Positions 47,342 to 59,048 of a DNA stretch of 64,000 bases are shown here, one piece after another. The translations under genes were made by a program, and so were the position numbers. The stretch comes from Actinokineospora enzanensis DSM 44649 (GTDB taxonomy: Bacteria; Actinomycetota; Actinomycetes; Mycobacteriales; Pseudonocardiaceae), in NCBI RefSeq assembly GCF_000374445.1, contig NZ_KB894436.1, positions 21,878 through 85,877 on the forward strand, in the 5' to 3' direction. The notes beneath the pieces were generated by a model that saw nothing but the letters and a program-made list of their open reading frames with translations, was not told the origin of the DNA and did no database searches. Positions within the stretch are counted from its first letter, which is position 1. Each line of letters opens with the position of its first letter.

Positions 47342-47361
47342 GAGCGGGAATCCTAAGCCGC

Positions 47362-48687
47362 TCACGCCGCCGCGCCCGCGTCCGGTGCCAGGTCCCAGCG
47401 CCGTCGCCGTAGTCGCACCGGGATGGCGTCGCCGCGTTCGTGCGCGGCGAACAGGACCGCGCGCGTGCGCCGCCACCACACCAGCACCCGCCAGGAACCC
47501 AGCAGCAACACCACCACCACGGCCAGGAACGCGACCCGGAACGAGGCCGCGTCCGCGTCCGCCGCGTTGCCGCCGAGCAGGAGGCCGATGCTCAGCGAGG
47601 TGATCGTGACGGCGGCGAACCCGCCCACGTTGACCACGCCGCTCGCGGTGCCTGTCCGGTGCAGGGGGTTGTAGTCGCGGGCCAGCGCGAACGCGACGCC
47701 GGACAGCGGACCGCCCAACGCCACCACGCCGAACGCGACCACCACCAACGGTTTCGGTGCCACCCCGCCCGGCCAGCCGAGCAGCAGCCCCCACAGCACC
47801 ACCGCGACGACCAGGTAGCCGCTGACCGCATGCACCCGCCACGTCGGGTGGCGCCCGATCAGCTCACCCGTCACCGGCGACATCACCATGGCCACGACCA
47901 CCAACAGGCTCAGCACGGCCCCGGCCGTTCCCGGCGTCATCCCCTGCGCGCGCACCAGGTACGGATAGCCCCACAGCAGCCCCAGCACGCCGGGCGCGAA
48001 CATCGTGGAGAAGTGGACCCAGAAGCCCAGCCGCGTGCCCGGTACCCGCCACGCCTCGCGCACCTGCGCGACCACCGCGCGCAGGGATGCGGGCGGGTTG
48101 CGTTGCTCGGGCATCCCGTCCGGCACGTCCCGCACCCGCAGCGCGACGACCGACGCGTACAGCGCGGTCGCGGCACCGGCCACGGCGAAGGTCACTGTCC
48201 AGCCCACGTGGTGCAGCAGCAGCGTCATCGGAACCGTCGCCGCGAGGTTGCCCACCGCACCGAGCGCGGACGTGCCGGAGGCCAGCGCGGCGTAGCGACG
48301 AACGGGGAAGTGCGCGGCGATCAGCCGTAGCACGCTTACGAAGGTCATCGCGTCGCCGGCGCCGAGCACCCCGCGCGCGACCAACGCCAGTGGGTAGGTA
48401 TCGGCGATCGCGAACAGCACCTGCCCCAGACCCATGCCGACCGCGGCCGCGGTCAGTACCCGGCGCGGACCGAACCGGTCGACGAGCACGCCGGTGGGTA
48501 TCTGCATGCACGCGTAGATGCCGATCTGCAGCACGGTGAACGTGCCCAGCGCGGCGGCGTTGATCTGGAACCGGTCCGCGGCCTGCAATCCGGCGACACC
48601 GAGCGAGCTGCGGTGGAAGACGGCGAGCAGGTAGACCGCCACCGCGGTCGCCCAGATCCCGAGTGCGCGGCGTCCTGCGGCCGACAC
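47362..48687 (-). CDS. MFS transporter
   Basis: Integral membrane permease of 441 residues with twelve predicted helices. The loop 2-3 motif is LVDRFGPRRVLT, with ARGVLGAGDAMTFVS in helix 4. It resembles nitrate/sugar-phosphate-type or unassigned actinobacterial MFS proteins; the substrate is unknown. The GTG start has AGGGAG eight bases upstream. It is divergent from ribF and probably read through into truB. Confidence 0.9.
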   Translation of the reverse strand: MSAAGRRALGIWATAVAVYLLAVFHRSSLGVAGLQAADRFQINAAALGTFTVLQIGIYACMQIPTGVLVDRFGPRRVLTAAAVGMGLGQVLFAIADTYPLALVARGVLGAGDAMTFVSVLRLIAAHFPVRRYAALASGTSALGAVGNLAATVPMTLLLHHVGWTVTFAVAGAATALYASVVALRVRDVPDGMPEQRNPPASLRAVVAQVREAWRVPGTRLGFWVHFSTMFAPGVLGLLWGYPYLVRAQGMTPGTAGAVLSLLVVVAMVMSPVTGELIGRHPTWRVHAVSGYLVVAVVLWGLLLGWPGGVAPKPLVVVAFGVVALGGPLSGVAFALARDYNPLHRTGTASGVVNVGGFAAVTITSLSIGLLLGGNAADADAASFRVAFLAVVVVLLLGSWRVLVWWRRTRAVLFAAHERGDAIPVRLRRRRWDLAPDAGAAA

Positions 48688-48816
48688 GGGCGGCTCCCTT
48701 CGTCGCCCTCCATTGCACCAGGTGCGGCAACTGATGGTTAGCCTTGCTACGCGTGTGCCTGCTCACGGTCGGGTCGTTGCGGCAGGCACCGACCCGGACC
48801 CACTAGGCTGGGTGGC

Positions 48817-49752
48817 GTGCTGCGTTGGCGTGGGCTGACCGATCTCCCCGGTGGCTGGGGTCGCTGTGTGGCGACCATCGGCGTGTTCGACGGCGTGCAC
48901 CGCGGCCATCAGGAGCTGATCGCGCGCGCGGTCGAGCTGGCCACCGAGCGGGGCCTGCCCAGCGTGGTCGTCACCTTCGACCCGCACCCGTCCGAGGTCG
49001 TCCGACCGGGGAGCCACCCGGCCCAGCTGACCACGTTGCGGCGCAAGGCCGAGCTGGTCGAGTCGCTCGGCGTGGACGCGTTCTGCGTGCTCCCGTTCAC
49101 CCCCGAGCTGTCCAAGGTGGGCCCGGACGAGTTCGTGCACGAGGTCCTGGTCGAGCGGCTGCACGCGGCGTCGGTCGTGGTCGGCGAGAACTTCACCTTC
49201 GGCAACCGCGCGGCGGGCAACGTCCCCATGCTGGTCGAGCTGGGCAAGCGGTTCGGCTTCACGGTGGAGGGCGCCAAGCTGGTGACCGCCGGTGAGCTGG
49301 CGTTCTCCTCCACCTACATCCGTTCCTGCATCGACGCGGGCGACGTGCGCGCCGCCGCGACCGCGCTGGGCAGGCCGCACCGGCTGGAGGGGATCGTGGT
49401 GCGCGGCGATGGCCGCGGCCACGAGCTGGGCTTCCCGACCGCGAACCTGTCCACGCCCCGGTTCGCCGCGGTCCCCGCCGACGGCGTCTACGCGTGTCGG
49501 TTCACCCTGCTCAACAACCAGGCCAGGGGCCCGCTGACGGCCGCGGTCTCGGTCGGCACGAACCCCACCTTCTCCGGCCGCGAGCGTCGGGTGGAGGCGT
49601 TCGTGCTGGACGTGGACGAGGACTTCTACGGCCAGCGGGTGGCCATCGACTTCGTCGAGCGGCTGCGCGCGATGGAGAAGTTCGACTCCAGCGCGGCCCT
49701 GGTCGAGGAGATGCACCGGGACGTCGCGCGCACCCGTGACCTGCTGGCCTGA
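48817..49752 (+). CDS. ribF: Bifunctional riboflavin kinase / FAD synthetase
   Basis: Makes FMN and FAD. 311 residues: the N-terminal FAD synthetase has ATIGVFDGVHRGHQELI (about 19-35) and VTFDPHPSEVV, with SSTYIRSCIDAGDV; the C-terminal riboflavin kinase has GHELGFPTANL (near 206) and AVSVGTNPTF. GTG 48817 lies seven bases after TAGGCT, so it may be leaderless. In mycobacteria ribF also lies just before rpsO. Confidence 0.96.
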   Translation: MLRWRGLTDLPGGWGRCVATIGVFDGVHRGHQELIARAVELATERGLPSVVVTFDPHPSEVVRPGSHPAQLTTLRRKAELVESLGVDAFCVLPFTPELSKVGPDEFVHEVLVERLHAASVVVGENFTFGNRAAGNVPMLVELGKRFGFTVEGAKLVTAGELAFSSTYIRSCIDAGDVRAAATALGRPHRLEGIVVRGDGRGHELGFPTANLSTPRFAAVPADGVYACRFTLLNNQARGPLTAAVSVGTNPTFSGRERRVEAFVLDVDEDFYGQRVAIDFVERLRAMEKFDSSAALVEEMHRDVARTRDLLA

Positions 49753-49850
49753 CCCGTTCGCGCGGGCTGTGTGGTTCTTCCACGAAACGAAACACCGAGC
49801 CGGCAAGATACTCCCCAGGTCAGGGGGCTGTCGGCAGGGGAGAGGCCAGG

Positions 49851-50321
49851 GTGGAGGACCACAAGATCGTCCAACGCAACATCGCGCTGCAGCGCGAGTG
49901 GTACGGCGAGCCGCTCGGTGACCGGGTGCGCAGGCTCGTCGTGGCGTTCGACGTGTCCCAGGCCAACCTCGCCGACGTGCTGGGGATCAGCGCGCCGATG
50001 CTCAGCCAGGTGATGAGCGGGCGCCGGGCGAAGATCGGCAACCCGGCCGTGCTGGCCCGGTTGATCATGTTGGAGCGCAAGATCCTGACCCCCGAGGTGG
50101 CCTCCGGGCGGCGCGAGGCGCTGCAGAAGGCGCTGGACGACGTCCGGGTCTCGAAACCGGCCGTGACCAGGGACAATTTACCGGTCGACGTGGGCCGCAG
50201 CGCGATCATGGCGCTGCGCAGGCTCGCCGGTGCGGACGACCTGACGGCCGCCGCGGGCCTGCTAGACGACCGCTTCCCCGACCTCGCCGACCTGCTCAGG
50301 CGGGCGGGCAAGCGTCCGTGA
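49851..50321 (+). CDS. Helix-turn-helix DNA-binding protein
   Basis: A protein of 156 residues. Residues about 25-60 form an XRE-like HTH (FDVSQANLADVLGISAPMLSQVMSGRR). The remainder is helical with no recognised domain. Targets unknown. The GTG start is preceded by AGGGGAG, and its 3' end overlaps the RNA-ligase-like gene by 4 bases, suggesting that the two are co-expressed. Confidence 0.87.
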   Translation: MEDHKIVQRNIALQREWYGEPLGDRVRRLVVAFDVSQANLADVLGISAPMLSQVMSGRRAKIGNPAVLARLIMLERKILTPEVASGRREALQKALDDVRVSKPAVTRDNLPVDVGRSAIMALRRLAGADDLTAAAGLLDDRFPDLADLLRRAGKRP

Positions 50322-50839
50322 CGCGCTATTTCTCCGCGTTCGACCTGCCGGACGAGGTCGCCGACGACCTCGCCGCGCACCTGCCCCCGATCGTGCCGCC
50401 GCTGCGGCCAACGCCGCGCCACCAGTGGCACGTCACCGTGGGCTACTACGGCGACGTCGACCCCGGGCGCAGGATGGCCGAGCTGACCGAGCGGGTCACC
50501 GGCCTGCTGCCCGCCCGGCTGCGGGTCGAGGGCGCGGGCACGTTCGGCGGCGTCGCGTTCGGGAAAATCACTAGCGCCGACTGGGGCGCGCTCGCCATAC
50601 TCGCCGAGGCCGCCGGGCAAGCCGAGGGCGGCCACCAGAAGTACGTCCCGCACGTGACCGTCGCCCGCTGGCCCAGGGAACACCCGGTGGACCTGAGCGT
50701 GGCCGCGGCACTGCGCGACTACCGGGGGCCAGAGTGGGTCCCGCGCGAGCTGGTGCTCTACGCCAGCGAGGGCGGGATCTACACCCGCGTGGGCGCGGTG
50801 CGGTTGCTCGCCGACTACTCCGGCATGGCAGGGTGCTAA
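50318..50839 (+). CDS. 2'-5' RNA ligase / cyclic phosphodiesterase family (LigT-like)
   Basis: Two-histidine (2H) phosphoesterase of 173 residues. Both HxTx motifs are visible: [10 protein letters not shown] (about 36-45) and HVTVARWP (near 112). The family hydrolyses or ligates 2'-5' and cyclic phosphodiester bonds in RNA; the natural substrate here is unknown. GTG overlaps the HTH gene by 4 bases. Confidence 0.92.
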   Translation: MTRYFSAFDLPDEVADDLAAHLPPIVPPLRPTPRHQWHVTVGYYGDVDPGRRMAELTERVTGLLPARLRVEGAGTFGGVAFGKITSADWGALAILAEAAGQAEGGHQKYVPHVTVARWPREHPVDLSVAAALRDYRGPEWVPRELVLYASEGGIYTRVGAVRLLADYSGMAGC

Positions 50840-50924
50840 CCTTGGTGTTTGGGTGCGGCTGCGGTCCGTGGCGGCCGTCACCGTCTTCCCCGCACGGCAC
50901 AAAGCACCACCGAGGAGTAGACGA

Positions 50925-51194
50925 GTGGCTCTGTCCACCGAACAGAAGAAGTCCATCCTGACCGAGTACGGCGTGCACGACTCGGACACGGGGTCGCCGG
51001 AGGCCCAGGTCGCGCTGCTCACCAAGCGCATCAAGGACCTCACCGAGCACCTCAAGCAGCACAAGCACGACCACCACTCGCGGCGCGGTCTGCTGCTGCT
51101 GGTCGGTCGTCGCCGTCGGCTGCTCAACTACCTGACCAAGGTGGACATCGAGCGCTACCGGTCGCTGATCCAGCGGCTCGGCCTGCGCCGATAG
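50925..51194 (+). CDS. rpsO: 30S ribosomal protein S15
   Basis: Primary 16S rRNA-binding protein, 89 residues, with [22 protein letters not shown] and [23 protein letters not shown]. The size and the position before pnp are conserved in bacteria. GTG 50925 has GAGGAG ten bases upstream. Confidence 0.98.
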   Translation: MALSTEQKKSILTEYGVHDSDTGSPEAQVALLTKRIKDLTEHLKQHKHDHHSRRGLLLLVGRRRRLLNYLTKVDIERYRSLIQRLGLRR

Positions 51195-51200
51195 CTCGAT

Positions 51201-51235
51201 CCCCGGGGGAGCGGTCGCCGATCGCTCCCCCGGGG
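51201..51235. terminator. Terminator/processing hairpin between rpsO and pnp
   Basis: Perfect 13-bp stem (CCCCGGGGGAGCG, loop of 9) starting seven bases after the rpsO stop and followed by CTTAT. The 244-base rpsO-pnp gap also holds the pnp leader, a likely place for autoregulation. Confidence 0.8.
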
Positions 51236-51438
51236 CTTATAACCGATAGGGAACAACACAAGGACAGGGCAGCACGCCGCGCGCACGGGACCAGTTCGCC
51301 GGTCCTCGGTAGTGGTTTCCGGGAGCGACACAGGAGATGTCGCAGCGCCCCGGAGGCTTCGATCGAAGACCGGCCTCGTCTGAACGCGACCCCGTGCCCC
51401 GGCCGTGTGGCTGCCCTGAGACGAGGAGTACCTGCTAC

Positions 51439-53672
51439 ATGACCGACATCACCGTGCACGAGACCACGGCCGTGATCGACAACGGTTCGTACGGCACGCG
51501 CACCGTCCGCTTCGAGACCGGCCGACTGGCCCGCCAGGCGGCGGGCAGCGTCGTGGCCTACCTCGACGAGGACACCATGCTGCTGTCCGCGACCACCGCG
51601 TCGAAGCAGCCCAAGGAGCACTTCGACTTCTTCCCGCTGACGGTGGACGTCGAGGAGCGGATGTACGCGGTCGGCCGCATCCCCGGTGCGTTCTTCCGCC
51701 GCGAGGGCCGTCCGTCCACCGACGCGATCCTCACCTGCCGACTCATCGACCGGCCGCTGCGCCCGTCCTTCGTGGACGGCCTGCGCAACGAGATCCAGGT
51801 CGTCATCACCGTGCAGAGCCTGAACCCGCAGGACCTGTACGACGTGGTGGCCATCAACGCCGCGTCCGCCTCCACCCAGCTGGCGGGCCTGCCGTTCTCC
51901 GGCCCGATCGGCGGCGTCCGCGTCGCGCTGATCGAGGGCCAGTGGGTCGCCTTCCCGACCTACGAGCAGCTGGAGAAGGCCGTGTTCGACATGGTCGTCG
52001 CAGGCCGCGTGGTCGGGGATGACGTTGCGATCATGATGGTCGAGGCTGAGGCCACCGAGAACGTCACGGACCTGATCGCGGACGGCGCGCAGGCGCCGAC
52101 CGAGGAGATCGTGGCGTCCGGTCTGGAGGCGGCGAAGCCGTTCATCCGCTCGCTGTGCCAGGCGCAGGCCGAGCTGGCCCAGGTCGCCGCCAAGGAGACC
52201 CGCGAGTTCCCGACCTACCCGGCCTACCAGGACGACGCGTTCGCCGCGGTCGAGCAGGCGGTCAGCAGCGAGCTGGCCGAGGCGCTGACCATCGGCGACA
52301 AGCAGGCCCGCGAGTCCCGTCTGGACGAGGTCAAGGCGCTGTGCCTGGAGAAGGTCGGCGCGGTCGAGGGCGGCGCGTTCGACGGTCGCGAGAAGGAGGT
52401 CGGCGCGGCCTTCCGCTCGCTGAACAAGAAGCTGGTGCGGCAGCGCATCCTGCGCGACAAGGTCCGCATCGACGGCCGCGGCCTCACCGACATCCGGTCG
52501 CTCTCGGCCGAGGTCGCGCTGATCCCGCGGGCGCACGGCTCGGCGCTGTTCGAGCGCGGCGAGACCCAGATCCTGGGTGTCACCACGCTGAACATGCTGC
52601 GCCTTGAACAGCAGATCGACTCGCTGTCGCCGGAGACGCACAAGCGCTACATGCACCACTACAACTTCCCGCCGTTCTCCACCGGCGAGACCGGCCGCGT
52701 CGGCTCGCCGAAGCGGCGCGAGATCGGGCACGGCGCGCTGGCCGAGCGGGCGCTGATGCCGGTGCTGCCCAAGCGCGACGAGTTCCCCTACGCGATCCGG
52801 CAGGTGTCGGAGGCGTTGAGCTCCAACGGTTCCACCTCGATGGGCTCGGTCTGCGCATCCACCATGTCGCTGCTGAACGCCGGTGTGCCGCTGAAGGCGC
52901 CGGTCTCCGGTATCGCCATGGGCCTGGTGTCCGATGTGGTCGACGGTGAGACCCGGTACGTCGCGCTGACCGACATCCTCGGCGCCGAGGACGCGTTCGG
53001 CGACATGGATTTCAAGGTCGCTGGCACCAAGGAGTTCGTGACCGCGCTCCAGCTCGACACCAAGCTCGACGGCATCCCGTCCGAGGTGCTCGCCCAGGCG
53101 CTCAGCCAGGCTCGGGACGCGCGCTACACGATCCTGGAGGTCATGGCCGAGGCCATCGACGGCCCGGACGAGATGAGCCCCTACTCGCCGCGGGTCACCA
53201 GCGTGAAGATCCCGGTCGACAAGATCGGCGAGGTGATCGGGCCGAAGGGCAAGATGATCAACTCGATCACCGAGCAGACCGGCGCGGACATCTCGATCGA
53301 GGACGACGGCACGATCTACGTCGGCGCCGCGGACGGCCCGTCCGCCGAGGCGGCCATCGGCCTGATCAACGCGATCGCCAACCCGCAGCTGCCGAAGGTG
53401 GGCGAGCGGTTCCTCGGCACGGTCGTGAAGACGGCCGCGTTCGGCGCGTTCGTCTCGCTGCTGCCGGGCAAGGACGGCCTGGTGCACATCTCCAAGCTGG
53501 GCAACGGCAAGCGGATCAACAAGGTCGAGGACGTGGTCAAGGTCGGCGACAAGCTCCGGGTGGAGATCGCCGACATCGACCAGCGCGGCAAGATCAGCCT
53601 GGTGCTGGTCGGCGAAGAGGAGACGGCCGAGGCGCCCGCCGCCGCGGCCGAGGTCGAGGCGGCTCCCGCCCA

Positions 53673-53676
<4 letters not shown>
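51439..53676 (+). CDS. pnp: Polynucleotide phosphorylase
   Basis: 3'-to-5' phosphorolytic exoribonuclease; the actinobacterial form (GpsI) was once linked to ppGpp synthesis. 745 residues: two RNase PH-like domains (first about 20-160; second from about 350, with [10 protein letters not shown]), a KH domain ([17 protein letters not shown], near 593) and an S1 domain (about 650-725). ATG 51439 follows GAGGAG and is preferred over an upstream GTG, whose extra residues do not resemble the family. The stop overlaps the next start by 4 bases. Confidence 0.97.
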
Positions 53677-55816
<2,140 letters not shown>

Positions 55817-55819
55817 GCC

Positions 55820-56257
55820 ATGTCCGCGCGTACCGTTTCGTTGCTGCTCACCGCCGTGCTGGTGCTCTATTTCGTGCTGCTCGGCGGGCGAGCGGTGGCC
55901 CTTTTTCGTGATGGGTCACCTGCTGCGGTCGGCTTGGGCGTCGGCGTGATCCTGCTGCCCTTGGTGGGCGCGTGGGTCGCGTGGTCGACGTTGCGATTCG
56001 GTGTGCGGACACAGGAGTTGGGCCGCCGTTTGCAGGCGGAGGATGGTCTGCCGGACACGTCCGAGTTGCCGCGCATGCCTTCCGGGCGGGTTGATCGGGC
56101 GGCTGCTGACGCGTTTTTTGAGGACTTTCGGGCTGAGGCCGAGGCTGCTCCTGGGGACTGGCGGTCTTGGTATCGGTTGGCTGTTGCTTATGACGTAGCC
56201 GGGGACCGTACGCGCGCCCGCGAATCCATGCGAAAGGCACTGGAACTGGCGGACTAG
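55820..56257 (+). CDS. Small membrane protein with TPR-like C-terminus
   Basis: A protein of 145 residues with two transmembrane helices (about 6-26 and 36-58) and a cytosolic tail including a single TPR-like hairpin (WRSWYRLAVAYDVAGDRTRARESMRKAL, shown here only as residues about 115-142). A comparable membrane protein follows dapB in mycobacteria (Rv2772c). Function unknown. It starts three bases after dapB. Confidence 0.85.
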   Translation: MSARTVSLLLTAVLVLYFVLLGGRAVALFRDGSPAAVGLGVGVILLPLVGAWVAWSTLRFGVRTQELGRRLQAEDGLPDTSELPRMPSGRVDRAAADAFFEDFRAEAEAAPGDWRSWYRLAVAYDVAGDRTRARESMRKALELAD

Positions 56258-56261
56258 GCCG

Positions 56262-57173
56262 GTGAGCGACGGGGTCGAGGCGCGGTATCGCTTGCGTTCA
56301 CTGCCTGAGTACGGGCGGGTTTCGGCGTGGAAACCGACGTTCTCCGGATCGGTGTTGCGAACCGTGCTCGACGACGATGGCGTCCGGGAGTTCTGGGATG
56401 GGGACCATCGCGTTCGGCCATCTGGAGACGCTGTGCGGGCTCGGCAGTGGGATCGGATCGGGGACTCGTATCTGTTCTGTCACGGGCGCGCATCAGGGGG
56501 TGAATGGTCGCCTGCTCGGCCTGAGGCGTGGATTGTCGACGCGGAGGGTGCAGTCGAGGCTGAGCTGAACTTTGGCGACTGGGTCCGGACGGTAGCGGTC
56601 GATGTCGATCGGAACATCTGGGTCGGGTACCAGGATCAGGCGAATCCTTGGTCATTCCCGCCAGGTGCGGATGCGACGGGGCGGAGCGGGGTCGAATATT
56701 GGCATCCGGCTCTGGTGCGGTGGGACGAATGCGGGACGTTTCACTGGGTGTTCGCGGTGGATGGGGTCATGGCGGCAACGTGTTATACGGTCAATTCGGG
56801 GCCGTACGGTGTTGTCGCCGTGACCGATGCGGATGAACCGGTGGTGCGGGTTGGTGTGGAAGGACTGATCGCCGGGTTTGGAGGTGACTTGGTGGGGCCG
56901 AGTGCCGTTGCGTTCGATGGGCGGGTGGCAACGGTATTGGGGGACTTTGTAATACCGAAGCGGCGGGGGGAGTCTGGTTATCTGGATGATGTGCTCACTC
57001 GCATCGATATGGAGACCGGTGAGGTGGTGGAGACCGGTCGGGTGGTGATGCCGGATGGGAGTCCGCTGCCCCTGGGGAAGGGAGTGATTCCTTATCGGAT
57101 GGCCTTTGGTCGGGGGAACATCATCGGGATGGTTATCGGTGATCCGGGGGTTGCGCATGTGTTGGAGTTGTGA
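56262..57173 (+). CDS. Tandem paralogue 1 of 3, unknown propeller-like protein
   Basis: A cytosolic protein of 303 residues, with no signal or membrane segment. Recurrent blocks: YRLRSLPEYG at the start, FWDGDHR, RPEAWIVDAEG, RNIWVGYQDQ, GVEYWHPALVRWDE, FHWVFAVDG, VAVTDADEPVVRVG, TRIDMETGEVV and a C-terminal PGVAHVLEL. The spacing of Trp/Gly blocks suggests a beta-propeller, by inference. I do not recognise a named family. GTG 56262 is four bases after the upstream gene, so it may belong to the dapB operon. Confidence 0.82.
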   Translation: MSDGVEARYRLRSLPEYGRVSAWKPTFSGSVLRTVLDDDGVREFWDGDHRVRPSGDAVRARQWDRIGDSYLFCHGRASGGEWSPARPEAWIVDAEGAVEAELNFGDWVRTVAVDVDRNIWVGYQDQANPWSFPPGADATGRSGVEYWHPALVRWDECGTFHWVFAVDGVMAATCYTVNSGPYGVVAVTDADEPVVRVGVEGLIAGFGGDLVGPSAVAFDGRVATVLGDFVIPKRRGESGYLDDVLTRIDMETGEVVETGRVVMPDGSPLPLGKGVIPYRMAFGRGNIIGMVIGDPGVAHVLEL

Positions 57174-57181
57174 GGGTTCTG

Positions 57182-58090
57182 GTGTCTAGCGCGGAGCGGG
57201 TGTATCGGCTGCGCGCGTTGCCGGAGTATGGGCATGTTCTGGCATGGAAGCCGTCCTTGGCGGGATCGGTGTTGCGGACAGTGGTCGGCGATGGCGGCGC
57301 TGCGGAGTTCTGGGATGGCGACCATCGTCTCCAGCCGTCGGGTGAGGCCGCATTGGCTCGACAGTGGGATCGGATCGGGGATTCGTATCTGTTGTACGAC
57401 GGGCGTGTGTCGGGGGCCGAGTGGTCGCCGATACGGCCTGAGGCGTGGGTTGTCGATGCGGACGGAGTGATCGAGGCTGAGCTGAACTTCGGGAACTGGA
57501 TCCGGATGGTCTCGGTGGACGCCGATCGGAACATCTGGGTAGGTTACTGCGACTATGCGATTCCTTGGCTGTACTCGCCGGGAGCCGACGCGACCGGGCG
57601 GACTGGGATCGAGTACTGGCATCCGGGCTTGGTGCGGTGGGATGAACACGGCAGGTTCCACTGGGTGTTCGCGGTGGACGGCGCGATGGTGGCGACGACT
57701 TACACGATCAACTCGGGGCCGCATGGAGTCGTCGCCGTGACGGATGCCGATGAGCCGGTTGTGCGACTGGGTGCCGGGGGATTGATCACCGGCCACGGTC
57801 GCGGGTTGGTGGGGCCGAAGGCGGTGGCGTTCGACGGTCGGGTGGCCACCGTGCTGGGTCGGTTCGAGCGGCCGAAGCGCCGGGGCGAGTCCGGGCGTCT
57901 GGACGATGTGATCACCCGGATCGATATGGAGACCGGTGAGGTGGTGGGGACCGGCAGGGTTGTGCTGCCGGACGGGAGCCCGATGCCGCTGGGGATGCGG
58001 GTGATTCCCTACCGCATGGCGGTTGGGCGCGGGAACACGATCGCGATGGTTATCGGGGATCCTGGGGTTGCGCATGTGTTGGAGTTGTGA
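57182..58090 (+). CDS. Tandem paralogue 2 of 3, unknown propeller-like protein
   Basis: 302 residues from GTG 57182 (SSAERVYRLRALPEYG). This start aligns with paralogue 1 and has GAGGG upstream; an in-frame GTG at 57170 would add four residues and a 4-base overlap. The same blocks occur in the same order: FWDGDHR, RPEAWVVDADG, RNIWVGYCDY, GIEYWHPGLVRWDE, FHWVFAVDGAM, VAVTDADEPVVRLG, TRIDMETGEVVGTGR, PGVAHVLEL. It is closer to paralogues 1 and 3 than to anything else visible. Confidence 0.82.
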   Translation: MSSAERVYRLRALPEYGHVLAWKPSLAGSVLRTVVGDGGAAEFWDGDHRLQPSGEAALARQWDRIGDSYLLYDGRVSGAEWSPIRPEAWVVDADGVIEAELNFGNWIRMVSVDADRNIWVGYCDYAIPWLYSPGADATGRTGIEYWHPGLVRWDEHGRFHWVFAVDGAMVATTYTINSGPHGVVAVTDADEPVVRLGAGGLITGHGRGLVGPKAVAFDGRVATVLGRFERPKRRGESGRLDDVITRIDMETGEVVGTGRVVLPDGSPMPLGMRVIPYRMAVGRGNTIAMVIGDPGVAHVLEL

Positions 58091-58098
58091 GGGTTCCG

Positions 58099-59007
58099 GT
58101 GTCTAGCGTGGATCGGGTGTATCGCCTGCGTGCATTGCCTGACTATGGGAATGTTTCTGCATGGAAGCCGACGTTGTCGCGGGCAGTGTTGCGGACGGTG
58201 GTCGACGACAGCGGTATGGTGGAGTTCTGGGACGGAAATCTTTGTCTCCAGCTGTCGGGTGATGTGGTTTGGGCTCGGCATTGGGATCGAATCGGGGACT
58301 CATATCTCCTCTATAGCGGGCGTGAACCCGGACGTGACTGGGCGCCGGAGCGGCCTGAGGCGTGGATAGTCGACGCGGATGGTGTCGTTGAGGCCGAGTT
58401 GAACTTCGGGCGGTGTGTCCAGGCGGTGGCCGTGGATGCCGAGCGAAACATCTGGGTCGGGTACATGGACAACGCGATTCCCTGGCCATATCCGGATGGT
58501 GCGGACGCGACGGGGCGGAGTGGGGTCGAGTACTGGCATCCGGGCCTGGTGAGGTGGGACGAGTACGGGAAGTTTCACTGGGTGTTCGCGGTGGATGGGG
58601 CCATGGTGTCGACATGTGTGTCGATCAATCCGGGTCCGCACGGGGTTATCGCGGTGACCGATGCCGATCAGCCGGTCGTGCGGGTCGGTATCGAGGGGTT
58701 GCTGGGTGGCTGCGCTCGTGGCCTGGCGGGCTTGAATGCGGTCGCGTTTGACGGGCAGGTGGCGACGTTGTTGGGGAAGTTCGAGTTCTCCAGGCGTCGG
58801 AGGGAGTCCAGTTACCGGCATGACGCGATCACGCGCATTGATGTAGAGACTGGCGAGGTGGTGGGGACCGGGCGGCTGGTGATGCCGGACGGGCAACTGC
58901 TCGCTCAAGGAGGACGAATACCGCCTTATCGGATGGCGGTTGGGCGCGGCAACACCATAGCTATGGTTTTCGGAAATCCAGGTGTTGCGCACGTGTTGGA
59001 GTTGTGA
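58099..59007 (+). CDS. Tandem paralogue 3 of 3, unknown propeller-like protein
   Basis: 302 residues from GTG 58099 (SSVDRVYRLRALPDYG), with the same junction sequence as paralogue 2 (GTTGGAGTTGTGAGGGTTC, then CGGTGTCTAGC), which points to recent unequal duplication. The block order is the same, with changes such as RNIWVGYMDN and AVTDADQPVVRVG. A perfect terminator begins at the base after the stop. Confidence 0.82.
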   Translation: MSSVDRVYRLRALPDYGNVSAWKPTLSRAVLRTVVDDSGMVEFWDGNLCLQLSGDVVWARHWDRIGDSYLLYSGREPGRDWAPERPEAWIVDADGVVEAELNFGRCVQAVAVDAERNIWVGYMDNAIPWPYPDGADATGRSGVEYWHPGLVRWDEYGKFHWVFAVDGAMVSTCVSINPGPHGVIAVTDADQPVVRVGIEGLLGGCARGLAGLNAVAFDGQVATLLGKFEFSRRRRESSYRHDAITRIDVETGEVVGTGRLVMPDGQLLAQGGRIPPYRMAVGRGNTIAMVFGNPGVAHVLEL

Positions 59008-59041
59008 GGTTGCCAAGCGATCCGTGAATCGCTTGGCAACC
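59008..59041. terminator. Bidirectional terminator hairpin
   Basis: Perfect 14-bp inverted repeat (GGTTGCCAAGCGAT, loop CCGTGA) between the third paralogue and the convergent hydrolase gene. Confidence 0.88.
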
Positions 59042-59048
59042 AGGGGAA

